Assembly: GCA_964622775.1 (NCBI GenBank)
Contig: CAZUSO010000065.1
Location: forward strand, 1 to 15,708
Direction of reading: 5' to 3'
Source of the DNA: CAZUSO01 sp964622775
GTDB lineage: Bacteria; Bacteroidota; Bacteroidia; Chitinophagales; Chitinophagaceae
Length of the DNA: 15,708 nucleotides
Position numbers and translations under genes: made by a program. This document shows positions 1 through 7,673 of this stretch, one piece after another. The notes beneath the pieces were generated by a model, which was given only the letters and a program-made list of their open reading frames with translations, was not told where the DNA came from and did not search any database. Each line of letters begins with the position of its first letter. Position 1 is the first letter of the stretch.

Positions 1-18
1 GTGATAGGGTTTATAGGG

Positions 19-51
19 GCTGACCCATTCTTGGGTCGGCTTTCTTTTTTT
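19..51 (+). terminator. Rho-independent terminator of an upstream gene
   Basis: A nine-pair stem (19-27 with 32-40, one G-T pair) closes a four-base loop and is followed by an 11-base T-rich run on the plus strand. This is a textbook intrinsic terminator and implies a plus-strand transcript entering from outside the window. Confidence 0.8.
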
Positions 52-74
52 AACAACCTGATTCTTAACAATAT

Positions 75-102
75 AGCAGTCTTCACGAGAGGCTGCTTTT
101 TT
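75..102 (+). terminator. Second, weaker terminator hairpin
   Basis: AGCAGTCT (75-82) pairs with AGGCTGCT (90-97) with one wobble pair, around a seven-base loop, and six T residues follow. It would act as a back-up terminator behind the hairpin at 19-51, or end a short transcript. Confidence 0.5.
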
Positions 103-412
103 GTGCGCTCCGGTAATGATTTCGTGGAAAGCGGGAAATTGAAAATCTCGCGAACATTGATATGGCCTGCTGTTTCTGCACCTCGCGATGTTCTATCAAG
201 CTTATTGGAAATTGAATAGATATCGATCGAAGATTATCCGGAATAATCGTTGATTTTCTAATAGAGAAACAGCAAGTTCAAAATCCTGTATATAACGGGA
301 TTCGTAATTCTCAATTTGTAATTGACAATTCGTAATTGGCAGGATATTTTTTTGTAAAGGATATTAAAACAAAAACAGGCGTTCTAAGGTCATATTGTTT
401 TAAAAAAATGCC
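103..412. other. Intergenic spacer without a recognisable gene
   Basis: No plausible coding frame is seen. The stretch becomes AT-rich towards fusA. Around 301-338 it contains a short low-complexity patch in which AATTG, GTAATT and CAATT words alternate in both orientations; similar small AT-rich repeats are common between Bacteroidota genes. No tRNA-like fold was noticed. Confidence 0.5.
301..338. repeat. Short AT-rich interspersed repeat patch
   Basis: The words CGTAATT, TGTAATTG and CAATT recur within under 40 bases, partly as inverted copies. Its function, if any, is unknown. It may be a low-complexity mini-repeat of the type scattered between genes in this phylum. Confidence 0.3.
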
Positions 413-443
413 TTGAATTTTTTAATTCAAAAGCATACCTTTG
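413..443 (+). promoter_or_regulatory. fusA promoter (Bacteroidota sigma-ABfr type)
   Basis: TACCTTTG at 436-443 fits the TAnnTTTG box of the primary Bacteroidota sigma factor. A TTG at 413-415 lies 20 bases upstream, the usual place for the -33 element. Transcription would begin around 447-450, leaving a leader of about 30 bases. Confidence 0.75.
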
Positions 444-479
444 CAGCCTCAAAAAATACATTTAATAATTTAAACTGTT

Positions 480-2630
480 ATGGCAGACTTAAGCTTACAG
501 CGCAATTTCGGAATCGCTGCACACATTGATGCGGGCAAGACAACTACTACCGAACGTATCCTATATTACACCGGCGTTAATCACAAAATAGGTGAAGTGC
601 ACGAGGGTGCCGCAACCATGGACTGGATGGCACAGGAACAAGAGCGTGGTATTACCATTACTTCTGCCGCTACCACCTGCTTCTGGCATTTCCCTACTGC
701 ACAGGGCAAGCCTACTGCAGATGCAAAAAAATATAAGTTCAATATCATTGATACTCCCGGACACGTTGACTTTACCGTAGAGGTAGAACGCTCCATGCGT
801 GTATTGGATGGTCTCGTTGCTTTATTTTCTGCCGTAGATGGTGTAGAGCCTCAGTCTGAGACCGTATGGCGCCAGGCGAATCGTTACCGTGTTCCCCGTC
901 TGGGTTTCGTAAATAAAATGGACCGTATCGGCGCCGATTTTCTGATGGTTGTACAACAGGTGCGTGATATGCTGGGTGCTAAAGCTGTTCCCCTGCAATT
1001 GCCCATTGGCGCTGAAGATAACTTCAAAGGTGTGGTTGATTTGATTACCATGAAGTCAATCATCTGGGACGACGCTACGCAGGGTATGACCTATACGGAG
1101 GGTGAAGTGCCTGCCGATATGCTGGATGAAGCGAACCAATACCGTGCTGAGCTGGTAGAAGCAGTAGCGGAATATGATGATAAGCTGATGGAAAAATTCT
1201 TTGAAGATCCTAATTCTATCTCTGAAAATGAAATTCATGAAGCAGTGCGTAAGGCTACAATCGATCTGAGTATTATTCCAATGCTTTGCGGTTCTTCATA
1301 CAAAAACAAAGGTGTGCAGAAAATGCTGGATTGTGTTATCCGTTATCTGCCTTCTCCTTTAGATATAGAAGCTATCAATGGTACAGATCCTGATGATACT
1401 GAAAAAGTACTGACCCGTAAGCCGGATGCAAAAGAACCGTTTGCTGCCCTGGCGTTCAAGATTATGACCGATCCCTTCGTGGGTCGTCTGGCGTTCTTCC
1501 GCGTGTATTCCGGTCATTTAGATGCAGGCTCTTATGTATTGAATGTGCGGAGTGGTAAGAATGAGCGCATCTCTCGTATCATGCAAATGCATGCTAACAA
1601 GCAAAATCCGATCCCCTTCATTGAAGCAGGTGATATCGGAGCCGCTGTTGGTTTTAAAGATATCAAAACCGGAGATACGCTGTGTGATGAAAAGCATCCG
1701 ATTGCTCTGGAAAATATGTTCATCCCCGAACCGGTAATCTCCATTGCCATTGAGCCTAAAACACAGGCAGACGTGGATAAAATGGGTATGGCTATCGCAA
1801 AATTGGTAGAAGAAGATCCCACCTTGCGTGTAAAAACTGATGAAGATACCGGCCAGACCGTGTTGAGCGGTATGGGTGAATTGCACCTGGATATTATCCT
1901 GGATCGTATGAAGCGGGAATTTAAAGTGGAAGTGAATCAGGGTAATCCACAGGTGGCTTATAAGGAAGCGCTGACGCAAACGATTACGCACCGCGAAGTA
2001 TATAAGAAGCAATCCGGCGGTCGGGGTAAATTTGCTGATATCCAGTTTGAAATCGGGCCGGCTGATGAAGAGTTCCTGAAAGAAGGAAAAGGTAATTTCC
2101 AGTTTATTAATGATATTTTCGGCGGATCGATTCCCAAGGAATTTATCCCTGCCATACAAAAAGGATTTGAAACGTCAATGACCAATGGTGTATTAGCCGG
2201 ATTCCCGGTTGATAACCTGAAAATACGTGTTTTTGACGGTTCCTTCCATGCGGTCGATTCGGATTCCATGTCCTTTGAATTATGTGCCCGTTCCGCCTTC
2301 CGTGCCTCCGGGAAATTGGCAAAACCCATCGTGCTGGAACCAATCATGAAAGTAGAAGTATTGACTCCTGATCAGTACATGGGTGATGTTACCGGTGACT
2401 TAAATCGTCGTCGTGCCATGCTGGAAGGGATGGACACCAGGAATAACCTGCAAGTGATAAAAGCCAAAGTTCCGCTGAGCGAAATGTTCGGCTATGTTAC
2501 CCAGTTGCGCTCCCTGTCCTCAGGTCGCGCTTCCTCTACTATGGAATTCAGCCATTATGCACAGGCTCCTAAGAATATTGAGGAAGAAGTAGTGGCAAAA
2601 GCTAAAGGAAAGAAGGTAGAAGAAGAATAA
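480..2630 (+). CDS. fusA: Elongation factor G (EF-G)
   Basis: Translational GTPase that moves tRNA and mRNA through the ribosome and works with RRF in ribosome recycling; cytosolic. At 716 aa it is normal length for Bacteroidota EF-G. Motifs seen: G1 AHIDAGKT (residues 14-21), switch I RGITIT (56-61), G3 DTPGH (91-95), G4 NKMD (145-148), and near the C-terminus the conserved SEMFGYVTQLRSLSSGRAS block of domain V followed by a charged lysine/glutamate tail. The ATG at 480 gives the standard N-terminus; as is usual in this phylum there is no clear Shine-Dalgarno. It has its own promoter (413-443) and terminator (2653-2690), so it is monocistronic here. The rpsL, rpsG and tuf genes that accompany fusA in the str operon of many bacteria are not adjacent in this window. 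The sequence looks like the canonical EF-G, but whether a second EF-G exists elsewhere cannot be judged. Confidence 0.97.
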   Translation: MADLSLQRNFGIAAHIDAGKTTTTERILYYTGVNHKIGEVHEGAATMDWMAQEQERGITITSAATTCFWHFPTAQGKPTADAKKYKFNIIDTPGHVDFTVEVERSMRVLDGLVALFSAVDGVEPQSETVWRQANRYRVPRLGFVNKMDRIGADFLMVVQQVRDMLGAKAVPLQLPIGAEDNFKGVVDLITMKSIIWDDATQGMTYTEGEVPADMLDEANQYRAELVEAVAEYDDKLMEKFFEDPNSISENEIHEAVRKATIDLSIIPMLCGSSYKNKGVQKMLDCVIRYLPSPLDIEAINGTDPDDTEKVLTRKPDAKEPFAALAFKIMTDPFVGRLAFFRVYSGHLDAGSYVLNVRSGKNERISRIMQMHANKQNPIPFIEAGDIGAAVGFKDIKTGDTLCDEKHPIALENMFIPEPVISIAIEPKTQADVDKMGMAIAKLVEEDPTLRVKTDEDTGQTVLSGMGELHLDIILDRMKREFKVEVNQGNPQVAYKEALTQTITHREVYKKQSGGRGKFADIQFEIGPADEEFLKEGKGNFQFINDIFGGSIPKEFIPAIQKGFETSMTNGVLAGFPVDNLKIRVFDGSFHAVDSDSMSFELCARSAFRASGKLAKPIVLEPIMKVEVLTPDQYMGDVTGDLNRRRAMLEGMDTRNNLQVIKAKVPLSEMFGYVTQLRSLSSGRASSTMEFSHYAQAPKNIEEEVVAKAKGKKVEEE

Positions 2631-2652
2631 GCATCTGTCTGTATCTTATAGA

Positions 2653-2690
2653 AATGCCGCCTCAGATTCTGTCTGAGGCGGCATTGTTTT
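2653..2690 (+). terminator. fusA terminator
   Basis: A perfect 14-pair stem (2653-2666 with 2672-2685) around a five-base loop is followed by a short T-rich run. It begins 23 bases after the fusA stop codon. Confidence 0.88.
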
Positions 2691-3042
2691 GTGTATCATC
2701 GCAGATTATAAAAGATAAGCCCTGCAAAGTATAACAGGGGGCAGGATTGTCCATAGATAGAACGGATACTAAGACCTAAAGCATGCCATCATTGCGAATT
2801 TTTTAAAGGTTTCTCCTTTATTCATGGGAAATGACACGGAATAATTGTACTGTCATCCGAACCGGGATATTCAGGCAGGGCCAACTATCCCGGGCATGAT
2901 GTGAAGTGACGACATGAGAGGGGACGCTATTCTAAATATAATGGGAGATTGCTCCATGCGAAAGTTCTGCTCAGATTACGCAGAAATCCGGCATTTTGAT
3001 TTTTTACTTAACGCTACATCCGGTATTAACGGTACCAATGCT
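2691..3042. other. Gene-free spacer between fusA terminator and hydrolase promoter
   Basis: No credible open frame or RNA gene was found. The only structure noted is an inverted repeat: CCGGGATA at 2862-2869 and TATCCCGG at 2886-2893, eight pairs around a 16-base gap, with further partial pairing outside (TCAT upstream, ATGA downstream). It lacks a T-run, so it is not an obvious terminator. Confidence 0.5.
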
Positions 3043-3050
3043 TATATTTG
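3043..3050 (+). promoter_or_regulatory. Promoter -7 box for the alpha/beta hydrolase
   Basis: TATATTTG matches TAnnTTTG exactly, 40 bases before the ATG at 3091. No clear TTTG -33 element was seen at the expected spacing. Confidence 0.55.
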
Positions 3051-3090
3051 TTGCACATGTCAGTTATGATGAATCACTAATCAATTTGTA

Positions 3091-3759
3091 ATGCAGCCGG
3101 TTAATCTTATAAGTGGCCTCGGCGTGGACAGGCGGGGATTTCGTAATATGAACTTTCCGGATTTTCGGGAGAATCATATCGAATGGATAGCTCCTCGGCA
3201 AAATGAAGCTATAAGCCGGTATGCAAGTCGTTTGCTCCCCCAGGTACAGGGTAGCCCTCCAGTACTTATCGGTTTGTCTTTCGGCGGGATGATTGCCGTT
3301 GAAATGTCTAAATTAATTCCAACGGAAAAAGTGATCCTGTTGGCGTCTGCATCAACCCGGTTCGAGCTTCCCCCCCATTTTCGCCTTGCCGGGAAATATG
3401 GGCTTAACAGGCTGTTTCCCATGAAGCTCTTTAAATATCATACTCCACTCACCAACTGGCTCTTTGGCGTGGAAACTCGGGCAGATGAACGGATCCTTAA
3501 AGAAATCATCCGGGATACCGATTTGCATTTTTTACAATGGGCCATCAATGCCATCCTGACTTGGGAAAATGAATACCGCCCGTCAAACCTGATTCATATT
3601 CACGGTGCACGGGATCGTATTTTACCACTTGGCAATACCTCATGCGATTTTGTGCTGGAATCTGCCGGCCATTTAATGACCCTGAACAGGGCTGTTGAGC
3701 TTAGCGGAATAATTCAGGAAATACTTAAAGGAAAACCACTGCGGAAAATGGATAATTAA
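3091..3759 (+). CDS. Alpha/beta-hydrolase-fold protein
   Basis: A 222-aa single-domain hydrolase, presumably cytosolic because no signal peptide is seen. The N-terminus carries the LISGLGVDRRGF strand-turn typical of a Bacteroidota alpha/beta hydrolase subfamily. The nucleophile elbow is GLSFGG with Ser63; the likely acid is Asp175 in HGARDRILP and the likely base is His194 in AGHLM, so the triad looks complete. The substrate cannot be told from sequence; esterase or thioesterase-like activity is only a family-level guess. The ATG at 3091 is the first in frame after the promoter box. An earlier out-of-frame ATG pair at 3066-3071 opens a frame that stops after three codons. Proline dehydrogenase follows, but a promoter between them argues against a strict operon. 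Confidence 0.82.
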   Translation: MQPVNLISGLGVDRRGFRNMNFPDFRENHIEWIAPRQNEAISRYASRLLPQVQGSPPVLIGLSFGGMIAVEMSKLIPTEKVILLASASTRFELPPHFRLAGKYGLNRLFPMKLFKYHTPLTNWLFGVETRADERILKEIIRDTDLHFLQWAINAILTWENEYRPSNLIHIHGARDRILPLGNTSCDFVLESAGHLMTLNRAVELSGIIQEILKGKPLRKMDN

Positions 3760-3792
3760 AGAAATTTATGCAGCAATTCCATTGCCAGCAAT

Positions 3793-3800
3793 TATCTTTG
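3793..3800 (+). promoter_or_regulatory. Promoter -7 box for proline dehydrogenase
   Basis: TATCTTTG is an exact TAnnTTTG match lying between the hydrolase stop codon and the ATG at 3828. Transcription would begin about 3804, inside the longest possible reading frame, which favours the downstream start. Confidence 0.65.
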
Positions 3801-3827
3801 TGTCCTAAAATTTCCACGCATTTTTTT

Positions 3828-5000
3828 ATGCCACCATTATCTTTTGAAAACACGGAAATAGCGTTTGAATATAAGAGTGATAAGGATTTAAAACGGGCGC
3901 ACTTTCTATTCTCATCAATGAGCTCTCCCTTCCTTACTAAGGCCGGGATGACGCTTACCCAATGGATCATTAACCTGCGTCTCCCGCTTAAAGGAATCAT
4001 TAAACGAACGATCTTCGATCAGTTCTGCGGAGGAGAAACTATCGGGGAAGTGGCGGATACCGCTAAAGTACTGGCTAAATATAGCGTTGGTGTAGCATTG
4101 GATTACGGTGTGGAAGGTAGCGAAAGTGAAACGAAATTTGATGCTGCGGTTCCGGAGTTTGTAAGGGCTGTTCAATATGCCGCCACACAAGAAAATATTC
4201 CCTTCATCCCGCTAAAAATAACGGGCTTTTCCCGGTTCGGACTTTTGGAACGGATACATGATAGCAAAACACTTTCTCCGGATGAAAGTCGCGAATGGGG
4301 AAGGGTGCAGGAACGTATCAACACGATATGCAAAACCGCCGCAGACAGCGGCATTATGATCCTGATAGATGCGGAACAAAGCTGGATTCAGCAGCCGGTG
4401 GACGATCTGGCAAACAGGATGATGGAAAATTATAACCGTAAGCGCATTACGGTATTCAATACTTTTCAGCTTTATCGCCATGACCGCTATGAATACTTGC
4501 AACAATCATTACATACCGCACAACAGCAGGGTTACATTTTAGGCGCCAAGTTAGTTCGCGGCGCTTATATGGAAAAAGAAAGAGCACGCGCGGCTGCTCA
4601 TGGCTATCCTTCGCCCATTCAACCGGATAAGGAAAGCTGCGACCGGGACTACGACCTTGCGGTGGCATTATGCCTGAATCACCTGGATCACCTGGCGGTA
4701 TTCATTGGTACGCATAACGAAGGTAGTTGTATGAAAGCATCCAGGCTGATGCAGGAAATGAAAATCCCCAACAGCCATGCGCATGTGTTTATTTCCCAGC
4801 TTTACGGAATGAGCGATAATGTTACCTTCAACCTGGCCCATGAGGGATTCCACGCTTCTAAATACCTGCCTTACGGGCCGGTGCAGGATGTGTTGCCTTA
4901 TCTGATGCGCCGGGCTCAGGAAAATACTTCCGTAGCCGGACAAACCGGCCGCGAATTGTCTTTAATCAAAAAAGAAATGATACGCAGGAAGCTGAAATAA
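3828..5000 (+). CDS. Proline dehydrogenase
   Basis: FAD enzyme that oxidises L-proline to 1-pyrroline-5-carboxylate, the first step of proline catabolism; bacterial forms pass electrons to the quinone pool. At about 390 aa this is the stand-alone PRODH type, not the long PutA fusion. Seen in order: LDYGVEG, LKITGFSRFG, MILIDAEQSW, FNTFQLYRHDRYEYL, GAKLVRGAYMEKER, IGTHNEGS, and the C-terminal signature YLPYGPVQDVLPYLMRRAQE that lines the proline site in this family. The frame is open upstream to an ATG at 3768, but that adds a 20-residue non-conserved stretch and overlaps the promoter box at 3793-3800. The ATG at 3828 (MPPLSFENTEIAF) matches the usual family start. No pyrroline-5-carboxylate dehydrogenase is adjacent; the aldehyde dehydrogenase at 7757-9286 belongs to another family. 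Confidence 0.93.
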   Translation: MPPLSFENTEIAFEYKSDKDLKRAHFLFSSMSSPFLTKAGMTLTQWIINLRLPLKGIIKRTIFDQFCGGETIGEVADTAKVLAKYSVGVALDYGVEGSESETKFDAAVPEFVRAVQYAATQENIPFIPLKITGFSRFGLLERIHDSKTLSPDESREWGRVQERINTICKTAADSGIMILIDAEQSWIQQPVDDLANRMMENYNRKRITVFNTFQLYRHDRYEYLQQSLHTAQQQGYILGAKLVRGAYMEKERARAAAHGYPSPIQPDKESCDRDYDLAVALCLNHLDHLAVFIGTHNEGSCMKASRLMQEMKIPNSHAHVFISQLYGMSDNVTFNLAHEGFHASKYLPYGPVQDVLPYLMRRAQENTSVAGQTGRELSLIKKEMIRRKLK

Positions 5001-5159
5001 GAATTGGAATTTTTCTCTTTCCAGGATGACAAAAAATCCGCCTTTTCAAGTGAATTGCCATCTTGCCCCTGCCATGCTGATCCTTGTCAACCTGTTGTTG
5101 TCATTACCTATAATTCATACCGGAGGCACTGTTACAAGAGCCGGTAAAGATGAGTCCGG

Positions 5160-5375
5160 TTAGTTCAGACTGCAATATCCTCCGGCTACTGCGGCACCCT
5201 TATTAAGCAGGGCGCATTTTTCATCAGCAGTATTTTTAGTGGTTTGGTTATAAACGCTTTTATCCTTGGCAATATTGGCATTGTCATAGCATGTGCAGGT
5301 ATAATCTTTTTTGCAGGATGCCAATACGATGCAGGTAGTAAAGGCTAACAATAGAACGGAGGTAAATTTTTTCAT
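5160..5375 (-). CDS. Small cysteine-rich lipoprotein (copy 1)
   Basis: A 71-aa protein of no known function. It has a lipoprotein signal peptide: two lysines, a hydrophobic core, and lipobox L-A-S-C with Cys21 as the predicted lipidated residue, so it should be anchored in a membrane facing the periplasm or outside. The mature part starts CKKDYTCTC and contains Cys27, Cys29, Cys54 and Cys68, an even number that could form two disulfides. The same spacing recurs in the proteins at 6156-6389 and 6475-6684. It is convergent with proline dehydrogenase. A promoter box lies at 5455-5462. No enzyme motif is present; a role as an envelope or surface protein is only an inference. Confidence 0.8.
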   Translation of the reverse strand: MKKFTSVLLLAFTTCIVLASCKKDYTCTCYDNANIAKDKSVYNQTTKNTADEKCALLNKGAAVAGGYCSLN

Positions 5376-5454
5376 CTGATTCTTTTTTTATTATTTTTTT
5401 ATGGACAGGTGTAGCGCACAGGATTGCATGATGCGATTGCTTCTGTATTGCCCT

Positions 5455-5462
5455 CAAAAATA
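5455..5462 (-). promoter_or_regulatory. Promoter -7 box for lipoprotein copy 1
   Basis: On the minus strand this reads TATTTTTG, an exact TAnnTTTG match, 79 bases upstream of the ATG at 5375. The A/T-only spacer just before the start codon is typical of Bacteroidota translation initiation regions. Confidence 0.55.
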
Positions 5463-6155
5463 TTAATTTTCCGGGCAAGATAAATAATTCTGTCAAAATA
5501 ATATTCTCAATTCAGAAAAAGTAGTTGAAATCATTTGTTTTCATACAGATGGTATAGCAGAAATGTACAAATATCACAGCTATCCATTCAGATGCTTACT
5601 GTGGGACGAATCTATCTTTTTTGGTTGAAAAATAAGATGCTGCTGAATTTGCTTTATGAAAAATGCAAAATATGGTTTTTCCTAATCTGCTAAATTAGCT
5701 GGGGCATTACTATAAAAGCATCATAGGATAATAGTGTTGCGACAGGTATAAACTTCCAATAACCCTATTATCTGTTATGACAGGAAGTATGCCATTTTCA
5801 TGTCAATCATACTTTCCTGGTAAATGTATCTGCCGGGCTTGAAGAAATCTTTTTACGTATGCATCAACGAAGCTCAGCCTGATAACACCTTCACTCTTCA
5901 CTGTCTCAATGCAGCAAGAGGTGGCGACTAACACACTATTTATGATTGACTACACTTTGTCTATTAATAACTAATAACGACTTTGTTGCAACGAACATAT
6001 AGTTGATCTTCAATAACGTAATTTAAATATTTACATAATAATCAGTATAGGCGCGAGTTTGAGATAATGGTATTATTTTATTATATTATCAATTGTTTGA
6101 TTTTGAGTCATTTACTGTTGCGGCAAAGTCGCTGATAGTTGTTAACTATTCACTA
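5463..6155. other. Gene-free, AT-rich stretch between lipoprotein genes
   Basis: About 690 bases with frequent stops in all frames and no recognisable protein or RNA gene. One inverted repeat stands out: CAGGAAGTATG at 5781-5791 and CATACTTTCCTG at 5808-5819, eleven pairs with a single bulge around a 16-base loop, with no T-run. The stretch could be decayed coding DNA, but I could not recognise any residual protein in it. Confidence 0.45.
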
Positions 6156-6389
6156 TTACAAAATACTGCATTCCGCATCCGGATACAGGGAATATTGTTG
6201 AGCATGACCCCGACAAATATCTTTCGAATCTGCTTTGGTTTGATATAAAGGGATATCTATGGATTGGAGCATGCCGCCGTCTGTATAAGTGCAGCGGCAG
6301 GTGAACGACTTCCGGCAGGATACGCCATACAGGCTGACTGCTGTAAGTAATATGATGACAACGGCTCTGATCTTGGAAGTGATGAACAT
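6156..6389 (-). CDS. Small cysteine-rich lipoprotein (copy 2)
   Basis: A 77-aa protein, function unknown, paralogous in layout to its neighbours. The N-terminus has basic residues, a long hydrophobic helix and the lipobox-like end G-V-S-C with Cys25 as the lipid site. The mature part starts CRKSFTCRC, with further Cys59 and Cys74, so the spacing C-x5-C-x-C-x25-C-x14-C matches the family. It differs from copies 1 and 3 by RKSF instead of KKDY and by a more divergent middle. It lies 85 bases downstream of copy 3 on the same strand, behind a terminator, and has its own weaker promoter box (6413-6420), so the two are probably transcribed separately. Confidence 0.72.
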   Translation of the reverse strand: MFITSKIRAVVIILLTAVSLYGVSCRKSFTCRCTYTDGGMLQSIDIPLYQTKADSKDICRGHAQQYSLYPDAECSIL

Positions 6390-6412
6390 AAAACTACGGG
6401 TAAATCGAAACT

Positions 6413-6420
6413 TAAAGGTA
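6413..6420 (-). promoter_or_regulatory. Possible promoter -7 box for lipoprotein copy 2
   Basis: The minus strand reads TACCTTTA, one mismatch (final G to A) from TAnnTTTG. It sits just after the terminator of copy 3 and 24 bases before the ATG at 6389, a sensible place for a promoter. Confidence 0.4.
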
Positions 6421-6421
6421 T

Positions 6422-6457
6422 AAAAAAAACTGCATCTTTACGAAGCAGTTCTTTTTA
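6422..6457. terminator. Bidirectional terminator after lipoprotein copy 3
   Basis: AACTGC (6428-6433) pairs with GCAGTT (6445-6450), with two extra inner pairs after a mismatch. The minus-strand copy is followed by eight T residues and the plus-strand copy by a T-rich run, so it can work in both directions. Its main job is probably ending the transcript of the gene at 6475-6684. Confidence 0.7.
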
Positions 6458-6474
6458 TGTAGCGTACTAAATGC

Positions 6475-6684
6475 TTATTTTAATTTGCACTCCCAGCCTG
6501 AATACTGATCGCTGGTTTCACATGCCGTTTTGGCTAATGCCTTTGTTGTTTTAGGTAAAACAGACTCTGTAGTCTGTCCGTCTAATGTACAAACACAGGT
6601 ATAATCTTTCTTACAAGAGGTAAAGAGTACCGAACCCAGCATTAAGGCTGCAGCAGTAATTAAGGTAGCTTTTTTCATTTTCAT
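6475..6684 (-). CDS. Small cysteine-rich lipoprotein (copy 3)
   Basis: A 69-aa protein of unknown function, the closest in sequence to copy 1: both have SCKKDYTC followed by x-C. Signal peptide with KMKK, hydrophobic core, and lipobox F-T-S-C (Cys24). Mature cysteines are Cys30, Cys32, Cys55 and Cys66, giving C-x5-C-x-C-x22-C-x10-C; a tryptophan precedes the last cysteine. A second ATG two codons inside could also serve as start. It is divergent from the TPR protein gene at 6847, with the two promoter boxes (6719-6726 and 6811-6818) within a 162-base spacer. Confidence 0.8.
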   Translation of the reverse strand: MKMKKATLITAAALMLGSVLFTSCKKDYTCVCTLDGQTTESVLPKTTKALAKTACETSDQYSGWECKLK

Positions 6685-6718
6685 TTTTTTTAAAGTTAAG
6701 AGAATTAAAAGTTGGGAG

Positions 6719-6726
6719 CAAAAATA
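6719..6726 (-). promoter_or_regulatory. Promoter -7 box for lipoprotein copy 3
   Basis: The minus strand reads TATTTTTG, an exact TAnnTTTG match and identical to the box before lipoprotein copy 1, 34 bases upstream of the ATG at 6684. Confidence 0.65.
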
Positions 6727-6810
6727 GGAGTAATTTTCTAATTAAGAAAATTTTTTTCCTTAATAAATAAAATTAAATGACCGGTAAAGCATCTGCCCAT
6801 GAAAAAAGAT

Positions 6811-6818
6811 TAATTTTG
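6811..6818 (+). promoter_or_regulatory. Promoter -7 box for the TPR membrane protein
   Basis: TAATTTTG, followed by CA, is an exact TAnnTTTG match 28 bases before the ATG at 6847. Confidence 0.65.
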
Positions 6819-6846
6819 CACGCTTGAATCTTAAAATTAGATATTT

Positions 6847-7500
6847 ATGTTTGCATTAAGGCGCTTTTTAGTGCTCTACAGGCTGTGGATTGGAATTTTA
6901 TTTATTGCATTAGGCATTTATCTGGGTTTTGCGCTAACCTGGTGGATAGGCTGGTTGCCAATATTCATAGGAGCCTTAATGATCTTTGCGCATTATTTTG
7001 TTGGTCCTGTAACGCTTTTACAGCGTTTTATTGAGAATGGCGATGTTGAAGGTGCTCAGAAGCTGATAGCCAGCGTGAAATATCCCAATCTCTTATATAA
7101 ACCGATTCGCTCTGCTTATTATATGATGAAGGCGAACTTCTCTACCATGAATGAGGATTTTGATACCGCAGAGGTTGAGCTGCGCAAAGGAATTGCCTCC
7201 GGAGGCTCGGATAAAGACTTTCAGGGAACTGCAATGCTGCAATTAGGCTCTTTGGCTTATAAAAAGGGCAATATGAAGGAAGCTTACGGGCATTTGCGGA
7301 AAGCTGTGAAAGCCGGCCTGCCCGATGCGGACAGCAGCGCTACCGCTTATCTGCAATTGTCCTCCATTTGCATGCAGCGCAGGGATTTCAGGGGAACTAA
7401 GTTTTATTATGCGCGTGCCAGGGCCGCTAAACCTAAGAGTGAGCAGATCGTGGAGCAGTTGAATGAAATGAAAAAATACATCTCCCGAATTCCGGGTTGA
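6847..7500 (+). CDS. TPR-containing inner-membrane protein
   Basis: A 217-aa protein without an assigned function. Residues about 12-31 and 34-53 form two closely spaced hydrophobic helices (a hairpin in the membrane). The rest is a soluble helical domain with tetratricopeptide-like repeats: clearest are the units around DFDTAEVELRKGI, GSLAYKKGNMKEAYGHLRKA and LSSICMQRRDFRGTKFYYARA, each with the small/aromatic spacing of a TPR. Such a layout suggests a membrane-anchored scaffold for protein-protein contacts. It is a single gene with its own promoter and a terminator at 7679-7728. The start is supported by the promoter distance and by no better ATG downstream before the first helix. Confidence 0.8.
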   Translation: MFALRRFLVLYRLWIGILFIALGIYLGFALTWWIGWLPIFIGALMIFAHYFVGPVTLLQRFIENGDVEGAQKLIASVKYPNLLYKPIRSAYYMMKANFSTMNEDFDTAEVELRKGIASGGSDKDFQGTAMLQLGSLAYKKGNMKEAYGHLRKAVKAGLPDADSSATAYLQLSSICMQRRDFRGTKFYYARARAAKPKSEQIVEQLNEMKKYISRIPG

Positions 7501-7673
7501 GTTTTAAGTAATTTCGTCACAATAATTTTCCTGCTCAGGTAAAATTGTAGTAATCATTTTTTCCTGCTTTTATACGTAGACGCTACTGATAAAGTGCCAT
7601 CTGTGATTTTGTGGTGAGGAGATAGGGACTTGTTTCTCAATATAAATTCGGAAAACCACCTTCTACATGCCAT

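Noticed and set aside
1..219. A GTG-started frame whose first residues (ADPFLGRLSFF) look like the EF-G motif TDPFVGRLAFF
   Set aside because: The match is short and lies exactly on the terminator stem and T-run at 19-51, whose palindrome explains the codons. The rest of the frame has no EF-G similarity and runs through a second hairpin.
1518..2159. A 213-codon minus-strand frame inside fusA
   Set aside because: It is the antisense shadow of a strongly conserved gene, with unlikely composition (rich in Phe, His, Ile) and no family resemblance.
5027..5163. A 45-codon plus-strand frame with a hydrophobic centre between proline dehydrogenase and lipoprotein copy 1
   Set aside because: No promoter box, no recognisable family, and its stop overlaps the lipoprotein stop codon by chance. 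Too weak to call a gene.
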